From NCBI GenBank assembly GCA_028715725.1, contig JAQURG010000026.1:1-44611 (forward strand): DNA of 44,611 nucleotides. The letters are read 5' to 3'. Both the position numbers and the translations under genes were made by a program. The notes below the pieces were generated by a model. The model did not search any database. It worked only from the letters and a program-made list of their open reading frames with translations, and was not told where the DNA came from. Shown here piece by piece: positions 27,126 to 36,278 of the stretch. Source of the DNA: Methylococcales bacterium. GTDB taxonomy: Bacteria > Pseudomonadota > Gammaproteobacteria > Methylococcales > Methylomonadaceae. Within the stretch, counting starts at the first letter, position 1. Every line of letters begins with the position of its first letter.

Positions 27126-28517
27126 TCAGTGACTTTTTTTGCTTTTTAAAGCATGGCCAGCAAGATTTTTACCTAAATCCCAGATTGAACCGGGAATTTG
27201 ATGCGTATCTGCAATGACTTTATCAAATGCACTGATAATATGATCGCGATCTTTTTGCGTCAGGTTTAACGGCGGCAACAGTTTGACCACATTCATGCCG
27301 TGTCCTGCAACCTGAGTCAGTATGTGGTGCTCTTTAAATAAAGGTATGGTGATCATTTGGCAGAATAAGCCTTTATTGGCGGCTTCCAGCATTGTCCAGG
27401 CCGCTTTGAGCGTCAGGCTTTTCGGTGACTTGAACTCGATGGCAATCATCATGCCTTTGCCGCGGGCTTCTTTCAGGAATTCATACTTCCCGGATAGCGC
27501 GTTTAAACTGTCGATAATATCCGTACCTGTTTTTAAACTGTTTTCCACCAGCTTTTCATCTTCCATGACATGCAAAGTCGCAAGACCTGCCGCCATCGCC
27601 AGATTATTTTTGGCAAAAGTGGAACCATGTACGACGGCTCTATCCATACGATTAAAAACACTATCCATGATTTTGTGTGTCATGGCTACCGCGCCCACCG
27701 GGGCAAAACCCCCGGATAAGGCTTTAGCCATGCAGATCATATCCGGTTTAACGTTCCAGTGATCAATGGCCCAGAATTTTCCGGTACGGCCGAGACCTGT
27801 CTGAACTTCATCGGCGACAAACAAGGTCCCATATTTTTTACACAAGCGTTCAACTTCAGATAAATAATTATCGTCGGGCACATTAACACCTTTGCCCTGA
27901 ACAGGTTCGACGATAAAAGCGGCAACGTCTTTATTGCTTAAAGCCATTTCCAGTGCTTCAGGATCATTAAAGGGTACGGAAGCGCAACCCGGCAGCAGTG
28001 GGCCAAAACCCTCGCGGAAAATTTCTTCGCCGTTCAGGGATAACGCGCCCATCGTCAAACCATGATAGCCATGCTCACAAAAGACTATTTTCTCCCGTTT
28101 GGTGGTATAGCGAGCAAATTTAATAGCGGCCTCTACCGATTCGGTTCCGGAATTGCAGAAGAACATCTTGTCGAGATTATCCGGAGTTGTTTTCAAAATC
28201 TCTTTAGCCAGCAAACCGCTGAGTATGGAAACATCCATCTGCACAAGATTCGGCAATTCCAGCATCAGGGATTCTTTTAATGCACTAATAACGGTAGGGT
28301 GATTGCGGCCAATAGCAAATACCCCAAAACCGCTCAATAAGTCCAGATACTCGGTACCGGCCTGGTCATAAAGATATTGTCCGGCAGCTCTTTGGTAATG
28401 ACGGTCATAACCGATGGTCTTGAGCATCCTGACCATCTGGTTATTGAGATGCTGTTCATGCAGATCAAATTTATCAGTGCTGTGTTGAGCAAAAAGCTCG
28501 GCAATGCTGAAATTCAT
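27126..28517 (-). CDS. hpnO: aminobacteriohopanetriol synthase HpnO (class III aminotransferase)
   Basis: A PLP-dependent aminotransferase that converts the side-chain aldehyde of ribosylhopane to aminobacteriohopanetriol. PLP contacts are visible: NSGTESVEAAIKFAR (about 115-130), HGYHGLTMGALSLNG, VADEVQTGLGRTG, and the Schiff-base Lys in MAKALSGGFAPVGAV (about 265). At 463 aa it is longer than ornithine aminotransferases at both ends, with the C-terminal GSIWDLGKNL segment that I associate with HpnO. Its place between hpnG and copC in a hopanoid operon supports HpnO over a general acetylornithine aminotransferase. Confidence 0.93.
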   Translation of the reverse strand: MNFSIAELFAQHSTDKFDLHEQHLNNQMVRMLKTIGYDRHYQRAAGQYLYDQAGTEYLDLLSGFGVFAIGRNHPTVISALKESLMLELPNLVQMDVSILSGLLAKEILKTTPDNLDKMFFCNSGTESVEAAIKFARYTTKREKIVFCEHGYHGLTMGALSLNGEEIFREGFGPLLPGCASVPFNDPEALEMALSNKDVAAFIVEPVQGKGVNVPDDNYLSEVERLCKKYGTLFVADEVQTGLGRTGKFWAIDHWNVKPDMICMAKALSGGFAPVGAVAMTHKIMDSVFNRMDRAVVHGSTFAKNNLAMAAGLATLHVMEDEKLVENSLKTGTDIIDSLNALSGKYEFLKEARGKGMMIAIEFKSPKSLTLKAAWTMLEAANKGLFCQMITIPLFKEHHILTQVAGHGMNVVKLLPPLNLTQKDRDHIISAFDKVIADTHQIPGSIWDLGKNLAGHALKSKKSH

Positions 28518-28599
28518 GTAGTCCTCTTGTTTGTATTCTTTTACTGCTCAACGTGTCGAAAAGTAGTAATTATATTTTTAATGTTGATTTACGGCGCAC

Positions 28600-29325
28600 T
28601 TATTGCAGGAGGTTGAAGTCTGTTACAGTTCCAATGTGCCTGGCTACCGATTTCAGTGTTTTCTTCGCAGCGCGAAAGTGCAGGCCCAATTTTATCAGAC
28701 CGGGCAATTCGGCGGGATGAAGAGCTAGAAATGTCAGCAATTTGCCTAATATAATATCGCCCTGATCATTAAGCGAATAATTAATAGCCAAGGGTAAGTC
28801 CATGTTAACCGGATCAGCTATGGCCCGGATAGCTAAAAAAGGCAGCGCGTAGAGTCCCGCAACCTTGGCTATGGCAATACTCTCCATATCTAATGCAACG
28901 GCCCCTGTTACTGGTTGCAGTTGTTCTTTGTCTTTGCTCGATGAAATAATGTTTTTACTCTCAGCCAGACTGCCGGAATGAATGGCCATTGACGTTGACA
29001 GTCTCTTGCTTGTGTAGCTGTGCCAATCGGTAGAGACGCTAAATTTTGCGTTTCTATAACCCGTATTATCTATCAATTCATCAGCCAGGATTAAATCGCC
29101 TGGTTTTAATGCCGCACTAAGAGCTGCGGCGCAACCCCAGCTTATCAGCCGGGTTGCGCCTTTAGATACCAGCAACTCAGCGGCTGCCTGCGCATTCGCA
29201 GGGCCGGCGCCTGAATTCGCAACTAGTATTTTATCAGTAATGAAGAGGCAACATCCTTTAGCAATTTTTTTTGCTGTCAGGGTAGTTAATTCTTCAGGTA
29301 AAGCAACAACAATACCGGTGATCAC
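28600..29325 (-). CDS. hpnG: adenosylhopane nucleosidase/phosphorylase HpnG
   Basis: Removes adenine from adenosylhopane to give (phospho)ribosylhopane. The 241-residue protein is of the purine nucleoside phosphorylase/MTA nucleosidase family: GIVVALPEEL at the start, NSGAGPANAQAAAELLVSKG (about 36-55), LISWGCAAALSAALKPGDL, and VALDMESIAIAKVAGLYALP (about 145-165), which carries the D-M-E-S ribose-binding motif. The start overlaps the stop of shc by four bases (ATGA), indicating coupled translation. Confidence 0.93.
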   Translation of the reverse strand: MITGIVVALPEELTTLTAKKIAKGCCLFITDKILVANSGAGPANAQAAAELLVSKGATRLISWGCAAALSAALKPGDLILADELIDNTGYRNAKFSVSTDWHSYTSKRLSTSMAIHSGSLAESKNIISSSKDKEQLQPVTGAVALDMESIAIAKVAGLYALPFLAIRAIADPVNMDLPLAINYSLNDQGDIILGKLLTFLALHPAELPGLIKLGLHFRAAKKTLKSVARHIGTVTDFNLLQ

Positions 29326-31295
29326 TTCTTATTAAGCTCATTCCGGTACCGAGCCAGCGCCCACAATGGGAAAAACTTGTCGTAACCATGATATTTAAGA
29401 TAGAAAACCTTGGGAAAACCGGGAGCGGTAAAGCATTTGTCATTCCAAACGCCATCCGCTTGTTGATGATGCAAAATGAAATCAATGCCGGCTTTTACTT
29501 CGGGGCTGTGTGCTTCTCCAGCCGCCATCAGTGCTAACACAGCCCAAGCTGTTTGGAATGAGGTGCTAAAACGATAGCTTCCGCTAACACTTTTGTCATG
29601 ATAGCTGCAGTTATCTTCGCCCCAGCCGCCATCTTCACGTTGTATGCTTTTCAACCATTTTACGGCTTTAGTGTACATCGGATCATTTTTAGGCAGACTG
29701 GTTTGTTCCAGGGCTAATAAAACAGACCAGGTGCCGTAAATATAGTTAGTTCCCCAGCGGCCAAACCAGGAGCCATCCTTTTCCTGCTCGCTACGAATAT
29801 AGTCAATAGCACGTTCCAAAGCCTGCAGGTATTCAGCATTATTCCGAGCGACTCTGGCCATTAACATGGCGCAGCGGGCACTGACATCCGACGTCGGAGG
29901 ATCCAGTAAAGCCCCGTGGTCGGCAAAGGGAATTTCATCCAGATAATAGTGGGTGTTGTCGACGTCAAAAGCCCCGTAACCGCCATTTTTGGATTGCATT
30001 CCGACTATCCAGCGAGTAGCTCGATGGATGGACTCCTGCAGATTGGTTAGTTTCGATTCGGCCATTGCAAAACCTACGATAGCCGTATCATCGACATCAG
30101 GATAATGGGGGTTCTCAAACTGAAACGCCCAACCGCCGCCCTCTAAATCAGGTTTAGAAATGCGCCAGTCGCCCGGCTCATTGGACAGCTGTTTACTTTT
30201 AAGCCAATCATAGGCGCGTATCAGCGCTGAATCAGAAGCCGGGTGAAGTCCATCCCCGTCTTTATCCGCCTCCTGTAAAGCTAACGCTGATAGCGCCGTA
30301 TCCCAGACTGGAGAAAGACAGGGCTGGCAGTAGGCATCATGTTCATTAATAACCAGTAATTTATCTATCGCCTTGCGTGCGGTAACAATAAGTTCATGAT
30401 CTTTAGGCAGGCCTACCAATAGCAAGGCCTGATAAGCTCCTATCATGGCCGGGAAAATACCGCCCAAACCGTCTTCGCCGTTCAGGCGCTCGATAATCCA
30501 GTTTTTTGCTTTTTCGATCGCAAGGTTTTGTGACTTTTTTGGAATTAATGGACGGGTTACTCGGCCCAGGAAATCCAATCCCAGAAAAATCTTGTTTAAC
30601 ACAGTTCTTTTAGGAAAATAATGGAGCTCTTTGTCCGGATGCGTGATAAAAAGTTCCAATATGCTGACTTGTTTCGGGTTCTTAGCCGTTGCTTTCAATG
30701 TGCAAAGAATAAACAGCGGCACCATAACTGTTCTGGACCAATAAGATACTTTATCCAGATGGAATGGAAACCACTTGGGAAACAGCATGATTTCCACGGG
30801 AATATAGGGAACGCCTCGCCAGGGCAACTGTTTAAAAGTCGCCAGAGCAATACGGGTAAAAACATTTGCTTTCGCTGCTCCGCCCTTGCTAAGTATGAAA
30901 TTTCTTAATTTCACCATATGGGGCGCGGCAATGGAATCTCCGGCCAGTTTTAATGCGTAATAAACTTTTACGCTGGCGCTGAGGTCGCCCGGGCCTCCGG
31001 TAAATAGCGGGTAACTGCCGTTTTCAGACTGGCGGGATCTTAAATAGTTGGCAATTTTAGTTTGCAGCGGCTCATCAATTTCACCCAGATAGTGCATCAT
31101 CAGGATATATTCTGAAGGTATTGTGCAGTCTGCCTCCAATTCAAATACCCAATAGCCGTCTTCGTGTTGCAGGCTTAATAACTTATCCTGTGCTCTGCTA
31201 ATCGCTTTATTGAGATTGTAGGCCTTGGAATAAATAGCAGCTGATGAGCTGGCAGTAGTGCCAGTATGTATTTGTGTATTTGCATCGGTAAACAT
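29322..31295 (-). CDS. shc: squalene-hopene cyclase
   Basis: Cyclises squalene to hopene and hopanol on the inner membrane. The catalytic Asp-rich motif DVDDTAIV (DxDD, about 400) and several QW repeats are visible: QHEDGYWVFELEADCTIPSE near the N-terminus, QSKNGGYGAFDVDNTHYYLD, QEKDGSWFGRWGTNYIYGTW and QREDGGWGEDNCSYHD. Length 657 aa is normal. It follows the squalene synthase gene by 11 bp and overlaps hpnG. Confidence 0.97.
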   Translation of the reverse strand: MFTDANTQIHTGTTASSSAAIYSKAYNLNKAISRAQDKLLSLQHEDGYWVFELEADCTIPSEYILMMHYLGEIDEPLQTKIANYLRSRQSENGSYPLFTGGPGDLSASVKVYYALKLAGDSIAAPHMVKLRNFILSKGGAAKANVFTRIALATFKQLPWRGVPYIPVEIMLFPKWFPFHLDKVSYWSRTVMVPLFILCTLKATAKNPKQVSILELFITHPDKELHYFPKRTVLNKIFLGLDFLGRVTRPLIPKKSQNLAIEKAKNWIIERLNGEDGLGGIFPAMIGAYQALLLVGLPKDHELIVTARKAIDKLLVINEHDAYCQPCLSPVWDTALSALALQEADKDGDGLHPASDSALIRAYDWLKSKQLSNEPGDWRISKPDLEGGGWAFQFENPHYPDVDDTAIVGFAMAESKLTNLQESIHRATRWIVGMQSKNGGYGAFDVDNTHYYLDEIPFADHGALLDPPTSDVSARCAMLMARVARNNAEYLQALERAIDYIRSEQEKDGSWFGRWGTNYIYGTWSVLLALEQTSLPKNDPMYTKAVKWLKSIQREDGGWGEDNCSYHDKSVSGSYRFSTSFQTAWAVLALMAAGEAHSPEVKAGIDFILHHQQADGVWNDKCFTAPGFPKVFYLKYHGYDKFFPLWALARYRNELNKK

Positions 31296-31306
31296 AGAGT
31301 ACGTCC

Positions 31307-32407
31307 TTAAAGGTCTAAATTGGCTTTTGAGGAAGATATTGAATAAATCCAGTCGGTCGTTTTAAGTTCCCGGCCGACTAAATTAAAAAGTAAAGTGAGC
31401 AAGATATTGCTGCGGCCAGCTAATCGGCTGGCCAGAATTGTTGCTTTAACGCTCTTGCGGCTGATTTTGACCTGGTCGGAATGCTTGAAATCCAGGTTTT
31501 GTTTGACTTTCTTTAAGGTCAAAACTGCCATTCCCAGCGCCCAGAGACAGAAATTGCGAATACCGGTTTCATGTGCAGGAATTAATTGCGTATAGGTCAG
31601 CGCATTCTGTAAATGGCCGTGAGCAATGCTGATCAAATGCTCCAAACCTGTTTTGAAGTTTTCATCATGGGTTTCAGGGCCCAAATTTTTAAGATCAAAA
31701 CCGGTTTCGGTAAATATATCTTGAGGCAACCAGCAAACGCCGCGTTGTGCGTCATCCCAAATATCTTTCAAAATGTTGGTCATTTGCAGTCCCTGACCAA
31801 AGGAGACGGACAGGGCTAACAGTTCGTCTCTATGTTGTGCGATTTCCGGTGAGTAATGGCAAAAGAGTTTGGCCAGCATTTCGCCAACACAACCGGCAAC
31901 GTAATAACAGTATCTGTCCATGTCGGCAAGGCTCGCAAGCCCATTATGCAGATTTTGAGCCTGAAATATCGGCATGCCTTCGGCCATTGTTTCTACGCAT
32001 GAAGCCAGCGCGTCAATTTGATTTTCCTCGAAGGTATGGGTAATTTGTATAACCCGAGGTAACACATGAATAAGTGTATGTTCGGCTGGGCTCGTCTGTT
32101 CAGAAAGTAATGGTGCAAGTTCCACTGCAAACGGTTCAGCATTAATGCCGGTTTTGACAATATCGATAAACTCTGAACAAAAATATTTTTTTTGTTCAGA
32201 GGTTAGAGATACTTCATCTTCAATCGTATCAACTATCCTGCATAATAAATAAGCATTGGCGACTGCGCCGTAGAGCATTTCCGGTAGCTGGGGAATTGTT
32301 AATGCAAATGTTCTGGATACGCCTTCAAGTAACAATGTCTGAAATTCACTATCAGAAACTGAACTGAGTGATTTAGGGTTATCCAGAGATATTGGAGTTC
32401 CGCTCAT
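31307..32407 (-). CDS. sqs: squalene synthase (eukaryote/Methylococcus type)
   Basis: Joins two farnesyl diphosphates and reduces presqualene diphosphate to squalene. Both Asp-rich motifs are present: DTIED (about 60-64) and FGQGLQMTNILKDIWDD, together with MDRYCYYVAGCVGEMLAKLF, close to the YCHYVAGLVG block of FDFT1. It lacks a clear C-terminal membrane helix, although the last 50 residues are hydrophobic around NILLTLLFNLVG. No HpnC, HpnD or HpnE gene is nearby. I chose ATG 32405-32407 (366 aa); an in-frame TTG at 32428 would add seven residues. First gene of the hopanoid operon. Confidence 0.9.
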   Translation of the reverse strand: MSGTPISLDNPKSLSSVSDSEFQTLLLEGVSRTFALTIPQLPEMLYGAVANAYLLCRIVDTIEDEVSLTSEQKKYFCSEFIDIVKTGINAEPFAVELAPLLSEQTSPAEHTLIHVLPRVIQITHTFEENQIDALASCVETMAEGMPIFQAQNLHNGLASLADMDRYCYYVAGCVGEMLAKLFCHYSPEIAQHRDELLALSVSFGQGLQMTNILKDIWDDAQRGVCWLPQDIFTETGFDLKNLGPETHDENFKTGLEHLISIAHGHLQNALTYTQLIPAHETGIRNFCLWALGMAVLTLKKVKQNLDFKHSDQVKISRKSVKATILASRLAGRSNILLTLLFNLVGRELKTTDWIYSISSSKANLDL

Positions 32408-32455
32408 AATATTGTGATGCCAACCCAAGTTTTAGTTATATGGTGGTTGTCGGCA

Positions 32456-32485
32456 ATCATAGCGTGTTTGTTGGTATTTTGCAAA
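32456..32485 (-). promoter_or_regulatory. possible promoter of the hopanoid operon
   Basis: On the minus strand TTTGCA (32480-32485) and TATGAT (32456-32461) are 18 bases apart; the -10 box matches 5 of 6 consensus bases. Transcription would start near 32449, about 42 bases before the sqs ATG. A TTGACA lies a little further upstream (about 32500) without a good partner. The rest of the 469-bp divergent gap to hpnH (32408-32876) is AT-rich and holds only a 7-bp dyad, GATGGTC...GACCATC, at 32820-32843 in the hpnH leader. Confidence 0.35.
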
Positions 32486-32876
32486 GTAATGTTGTTTTAT
32501 TGTCAATAAGGCTAATCAGTAAGGCTGCAAAGCACCTTATTAAGAATGAAAACAGTCATTTAAAAGCTTATGTTGTATTTGTACAAATATGTTTAAAACA
32601 GGCAGTTATAGGCTCATTTTTAGATAATTTAGAGTAAAAACTGGAGTCAATAGTGAAAAGATAGTATTCTAGTCAACAATAGATAAGCGATTGTATTTTA
32701 TAACAGCCTAGACAATTACTCTGAACCTTTGGTTAGTAGACGAGAGTAGTTTGGCAAGGAATTTCGCTTGTTGTTAAATTGGTACATACTTATTGTTATG
32801 CCTGTTTATGTGGTTTCAGGATGGTCAATAACGCTCGACCATCATTTAAGTTAAAAACAATTTTGGAGAATGGGTC

Positions 32877-33986
32877 ATGGGAGTTCCTTTACGTCAACAG
32901 TTGACTGTAGGCAGTTATCTGATTAAACAAAAACTCAAAGGAGTTAAAAAATATCCTTTAGTGCTGATGCTGGAGCCTTTATTTCGCTGTAATTTAGCCT
33001 GTGCAGGTTGTGGCAAAATTGATTATCCTGACGAGATTCTTGATAAGCGGTTATCATTTGAAGAATGCATGCAGGCTGTCGATGAGTGCAATGCGCCGAT
33101 GGTTTCAATTCCCGGCGGCGAGCCGCTGATACATAAAGAAATGCCGCAAATTATTGCCGGGATTGTTGCACGTAAGAAATATGTTTATTTATGCACGAAT
33201 GCGCTATTGTTGAAAAAACGGATAGGTGATTATACGCCGTCCCCTTATTTGACCTTTTCAATCCATCTGGATGGCATGCAGGAAAGGCATGATGCGTCGG
33301 TTTGTCAGGAAGGGGTTTTTGACAGGGCCGTTGAAGCTATAAAGCTGGCTCTCGGAAAAGGCTTCAGGGTCACTATAAACTGCACGCTTTTCCAGGGTGA
33401 AAATGCTCAGGAGGTGGCTGATTTTCTTGATTACGCAATGGAGCTCGGCGTCGAAGGCGTAACCATAGCTCCCGGGTTCAGCTATGAGCGTGCGCCGCAG
33501 CAAGATGTATTTATTAAAGGGAAAGACGTTAAGGACTTATTCAGAGGTATTTTCAGAATAGGTAAAAATCGTAAATGGAAATTAAACCATTCATCGCTCT
33601 ATCTTGATTTCCTGGCCGGAAATCAAAGCTATGAATGTACGCCTTGGGGCAACCCGACGCGAAATGTCTTCGGCTGGCAAAAACCTTGCTATTTATTGGC
33701 CGATGAAGGCAATGTGGCAAGTTTTCAAGAGCTTCTCGATACGACGCCCTGGGAAAAATATGGCAATGTCAATAATCCAAAATGTGCAAGCTGCATGGCT
33801 CATTGCGGTTATGAAGCGACCGCTGTTGAGGATATGCTAAAACATCCACTGAAGGCCTTGCTGACGTCCATCAGAGGTCCCAGAACTAATGGGGATATGA
33901 TTCCAGAGCCTCAACCTCAGTATGTGCTTAAAGAGCCTCATTCAAGACTTGCAGCTATTCCTGTCAGAGTGGAATTGGCTGATTAA
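32877..33986 (+). CDS. hpnH: adenosylhopane synthase HpnH (radical SAM)
   Basis: Adds a 5'-deoxyadenosyl group to diploptene, making adenosylhopane, the first step of the extended side chain. The radical SAM cluster motif is C38-x3-C42-x2-C45 in EPLFRCNLACAGCGKI. SIPGGEPLIH (GGE motif) and SIHLDGMQERHD are SAM-contact regions, and CASCMAHCGYEATA near the C-terminus offers further Cys residues. Length 369 aa fits. A good site (GGAG, ten bases upstream) supports ATG 32877. It is divergent from sqs and so probably co-regulated with the hopanoid operon. Confidence 0.96.
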   Translation: MGVPLRQQLTVGSYLIKQKLKGVKKYPLVLMLEPLFRCNLACAGCGKIDYPDEILDKRLSFEECMQAVDECNAPMVSIPGGEPLIHKEMPQIIAGIVARKKYVYLCTNALLLKKRIGDYTPSPYLTFSIHLDGMQERHDASVCQEGVFDRAVEAIKLALGKGFRVTINCTLFQGENAQEVADFLDYAMELGVEGVTIAPGFSYERAPQQDVFIKGKDVKDLFRGIFRIGKNRKWKLNHSSLYLDFLAGNQSYECTPWGNPTRNVFGWQKPCYLLADEGNVASFQELLDTTPWEKYGNVNNPKCASCMAHCGYEATAVEDMLKHPLKALLTSIRGPRTNGDMIPEPQPQYVLKEPHSRLAAIPVRVELAD

Positions 33987-34083
33987 CAAGTTATAAAGCC
34001 CCATTTTCTCAAGTTTTTTGAATCCGGCCTATTAAATTGAGTCTTATCAGCTTCGTGCTATATTTTTTTATGAGATTTTGCAT

Positions 34084-34701
34084 ATGGTATTTAAAAATAT
34101 AAAATTAGCTGTTGTTTTTATGCTCTGTGCTTTTGCAACAGTCAATGTTTTTGCCGAAAGTGAAACGGGGGCGACGGCCAGACAGGTTGTTGAGAAGTTT
34201 CAGACCGAGCTTATCAATGTCATGAAGAACGGCAAGCAGTTGGGATATGCCGGAAGATATGAAAAGTTGTATGTACCGGTTACCAATAGCCATGACTTAA
34301 CGAAAATTGCCCGCATTGTTGTCGGTAAAGAGTCGGAAAAATTAACCGAGGCGCAGCAACAAAAACTGGTTGATGCATTTACCCGCTTCAGTGTTGCGTC
34401 TTATGCGCATAATTTTAAAGATTATTCAGGAGAATCATTTGTCTTTGATTCAGAAGAACAGACTGCAAGAGGCGGAGTTGTCGTTCATTCCCATCTGGTT
34501 ATTCCTGATGATAAGCCCGTAAAATTTGATTATATGTTAAAGGAAAAGGGCAACAGCTGGAGAATTATCAATATCATAGCTAACGGCGTCAGTGATTTGG
34601 CCTTGAAAAGATCAGAATACACGACTATTTTACAACGTGAGGGCTTTGATGCTTTAATAGCGAAGATAAACGAAAAAATTGATAATTACTCAAAACAGTA
34701 A
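34084..34701 (+). CDS. hpnM: MlaC/HpnM-like periplasmic lipid-binding protein
   Basis: A 205-residue secreted protein of the MlaC (Tol_Tol_Ttg2) family, which carries lipids across the periplasm; members next to hopanoid genes are called HpnM. Signal peptide: FKNIKLAVVFMLCAFATVNV with cleavage near F-A-E. The family core is visible in LTKIARIVVGKESEKLTEAQ and FTRFSVASYAHNF, and WRIINIIANGVSDLALKRSE near the end. I prefer ATG 34084 to the TTG six bases earlier. It follows hpnH by about 100 bp and precedes mlaA by 10 bp. Confidence 0.85.
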   Translation: MVFKNIKLAVVFMLCAFATVNVFAESETGATARQVVEKFQTELINVMKNGKQLGYAGRYEKLYVPVTNSHDLTKIARIVVGKESEKLTEAQQQKLVDAFTRFSVASYAHNFKDYSGESFVFDSEEQTARGGVVVHSHLVIPDDKPVKFDYMLKEKGNSWRIINIIANGVSDLALKRSEYTTILQREGFDALIAKINEKIDNYSKQ

Positions 34702-34711
34702 CAAGATTTTT

Positions 34712-35536
34712 ATGCCAATGAACAAACTCTACACTTGCCATCGCAACGCTAAAATTAAACAACTTTTCTTAAATCTGTTCATTGCTACTGCCGTTACTTT
34801 GAATGGTTGCGCGACAACTAAAATCGCTGAACAGCCGCATAGAGTCAATAAGGCCGATCCTTATGAAAACTTTAATAGAAAAATGTATGTTTTTAACGAT
34901 ACCGTTGACGACTATGTTGCCCAGCCTATTTCAGATGCTTATAAATGGGTAACGCCCCAGTTTATGCAAACCGGTGTTTTCAACTTTTTTAATAACCTGA
35001 AAACAATTAATGTGATCATCAATGATGTTTTGCAGGCTAAATTTAAGCAAAGCGGTGAAGATGCCGGACGATTCGCATTGAACACTACGCTGGGCCTTGG
35101 TGGATTTCTTGATGTCGGCAGAAATGTTGGGCTGGAACAAAATGATGAGGATTTTGAGCAAACCCTGGCGGTATGGGGGGTCCCTCAAGGCTCTTATCTG
35201 GTACTTCCTTTTTTAGGGCCATCAACCTGGCGCGGAATTCCCGGCTCGGTTCTTGATACGGCAGCAAACCCGGTTAGTTATGTCGGTATGCCGATACAGT
35301 TGGTCTATCTGTTGAATAGTCGTGCAAACGCAGAAGGGGCCTTAAAATTCATTGATGAGGCTGCACTGGATCCCTATGTCTTTACGCGTGAATCTTTTTT
35401 ACAGTGGCGCAATAACCTGGCTACCGATGGTAAGACGGAAGCATCTTTTGAACTGGATATGGATTTAGATTCAGACGTAGATTCTTCTGTTAAGAGTAAA
35501 GATTTAAATGCGGACGGCAAAGCGGAGTCTAAGTAG
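34712..35536 (+). CDS. mlaA: MlaA (VacJ) outer-membrane lipoprotein
   Basis: MlaA forms a ring in the outer membrane that removes phospholipids from the outer leaflet. The signal sequence ends with the lipobox L-N-G-C (Cys about residue 34). DPYENFNRKMYVFNDTVDDY is the family signature, and GLGGFLDVGRNVGLEQNDED plus WGVPQGSYLVLPFLGPSTWR are highly conserved. The C-terminal 40 residues are a low-complexity acidic tail (DMDLDSDVDSSVKSKDLNAD) not needed by the family. Start taken at ATG 34712, with ATG 34718 as alternative. Together with the preceding MlaC-like gene it makes a lipid-trafficking pair; MlaFEDB genes are not in this window. Confidence 0.93.
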   Translation: MPMNKLYTCHRNAKIKQLFLNLFIATAVTLNGCATTKIAEQPHRVNKADPYENFNRKMYVFNDTVDDYVAQPISDAYKWVTPQFMQTGVFNFFNNLKTINVIINDVLQAKFKQSGEDAGRFALNTTLGLGGFLDVGRNVGLEQNDEDFEQTLAVWGVPQGSYLVLPFLGPSTWRGIPGSVLDTAANPVSYVGMPIQLVYLLNSRANAEGALKFIDEAALDPYVFTRESFLQWRNNLATDGKTEASFELDMDLDSDVDSSVKSKDLNADGKAESK

Positions 35537-35548
35537 ACCGCATTCATT

Positions 35549-35575
35549 TAGAGACGTGGTTTTATCACGTCTCTA
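35549..35575. terminator. bidirectional terminator hairpin between mlaA and apt
   Basis: TAGAGACGTG pairs perfectly with CACGTCTCTA around GTTTTAT. It starts 13 bases after the mlaA stop and overlaps the end of the convergent apt gene, whose stop is at 35573. It resembles the hairpin at 14104-14127 in size and place. Confidence 0.65.
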
Positions 35576-36088
35576 GCAATGCAATAAAGAGTAGACTTCA
35601 TAATCTTTGAGTCTTTCCCTTCCCTTCAGGAAATCCAGTTCCAGTACAAAAGCGCAAGCTTCAACCTTAGCGCCCAGCTTTTCCACTAATTCGCAACTTG
35701 CTTTCGCTGTTCCACCTGTTGCCAATAGATCATCGATTAATAATACACGGTCACTCGCGCTAAAGGCGTCAATATGCGCTTCCAGTGTAGCTGAGCCATA
35801 CTCAAGATCATAAGCTACGCTTTGTACATCATAGGGCAACTTTCCCGGTTTTCTCAGCGGTATAAAAGGAAGCCCCAGTTCCCAAGCCACTAATGATCCA
35901 AAAATAAAACCGCGTGCCTCCATGCCTGCAACTGCCGTAATATCCCTGCCTAAAAAAGGATAGAGTAACTGATGTACGGCGAGCCTTAAGGTCGTGGGAT
36001 CTTTTATCAGAGGGGTGATATCCTTGAATATGATGCCGGGCTTGGGGAAATCAGGAATGTCCCGGATTTTATTTCTTAGTCTGTCCAT
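35573..36088 (-). CDS. apt: adenine phosphoribosyltransferase
   Basis: Salvages adenine with PRPP to give AMP. The 171-residue protein has the PRPP-binding loop VLLIDDLLATGGTAKASCEL (about 118-137), the N-terminal RNKIRDIPDFPKPGIIFKDI, and MEARGFIFGSLVAWELGLPF of the Apt hood. Length and motifs are typical. It is convergent with mlaA and lies between hopanoid genes and the second dxs; adenine released by HpnG could be its substrate, which is inference. Confidence 0.97.
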   Translation of the reverse strand: MDRLRNKIRDIPDFPKPGIIFKDITPLIKDPTTLRLAVHQLLYPFLGRDITAVAGMEARGFIFGSLVAWELGLPFIPLRKPGKLPYDVQSVAYDLEYGSATLEAHIDAFSASDRVLLIDDLLATGGTAKASCELVEKLGAKVEACAFVLELDFLKGRERLKDYEVYSLLHC

Positions 36089-36278
36089 TGTTTTATTTGA
36101 GTACTGAAGAGTTCAATTAGAAAATTTTTGCAGTGGCAAATGAATTCAAATATATATCAACATAGATTAATGTTGCGGATTTGTTGAGCCGGTTTTCACC
36201 ACGAAGCATACGAAGCTTTATGTATTTTCATGTGCTTCTTGATAATAAGAATTTCAATATGGCTGTTCAACGTATATG

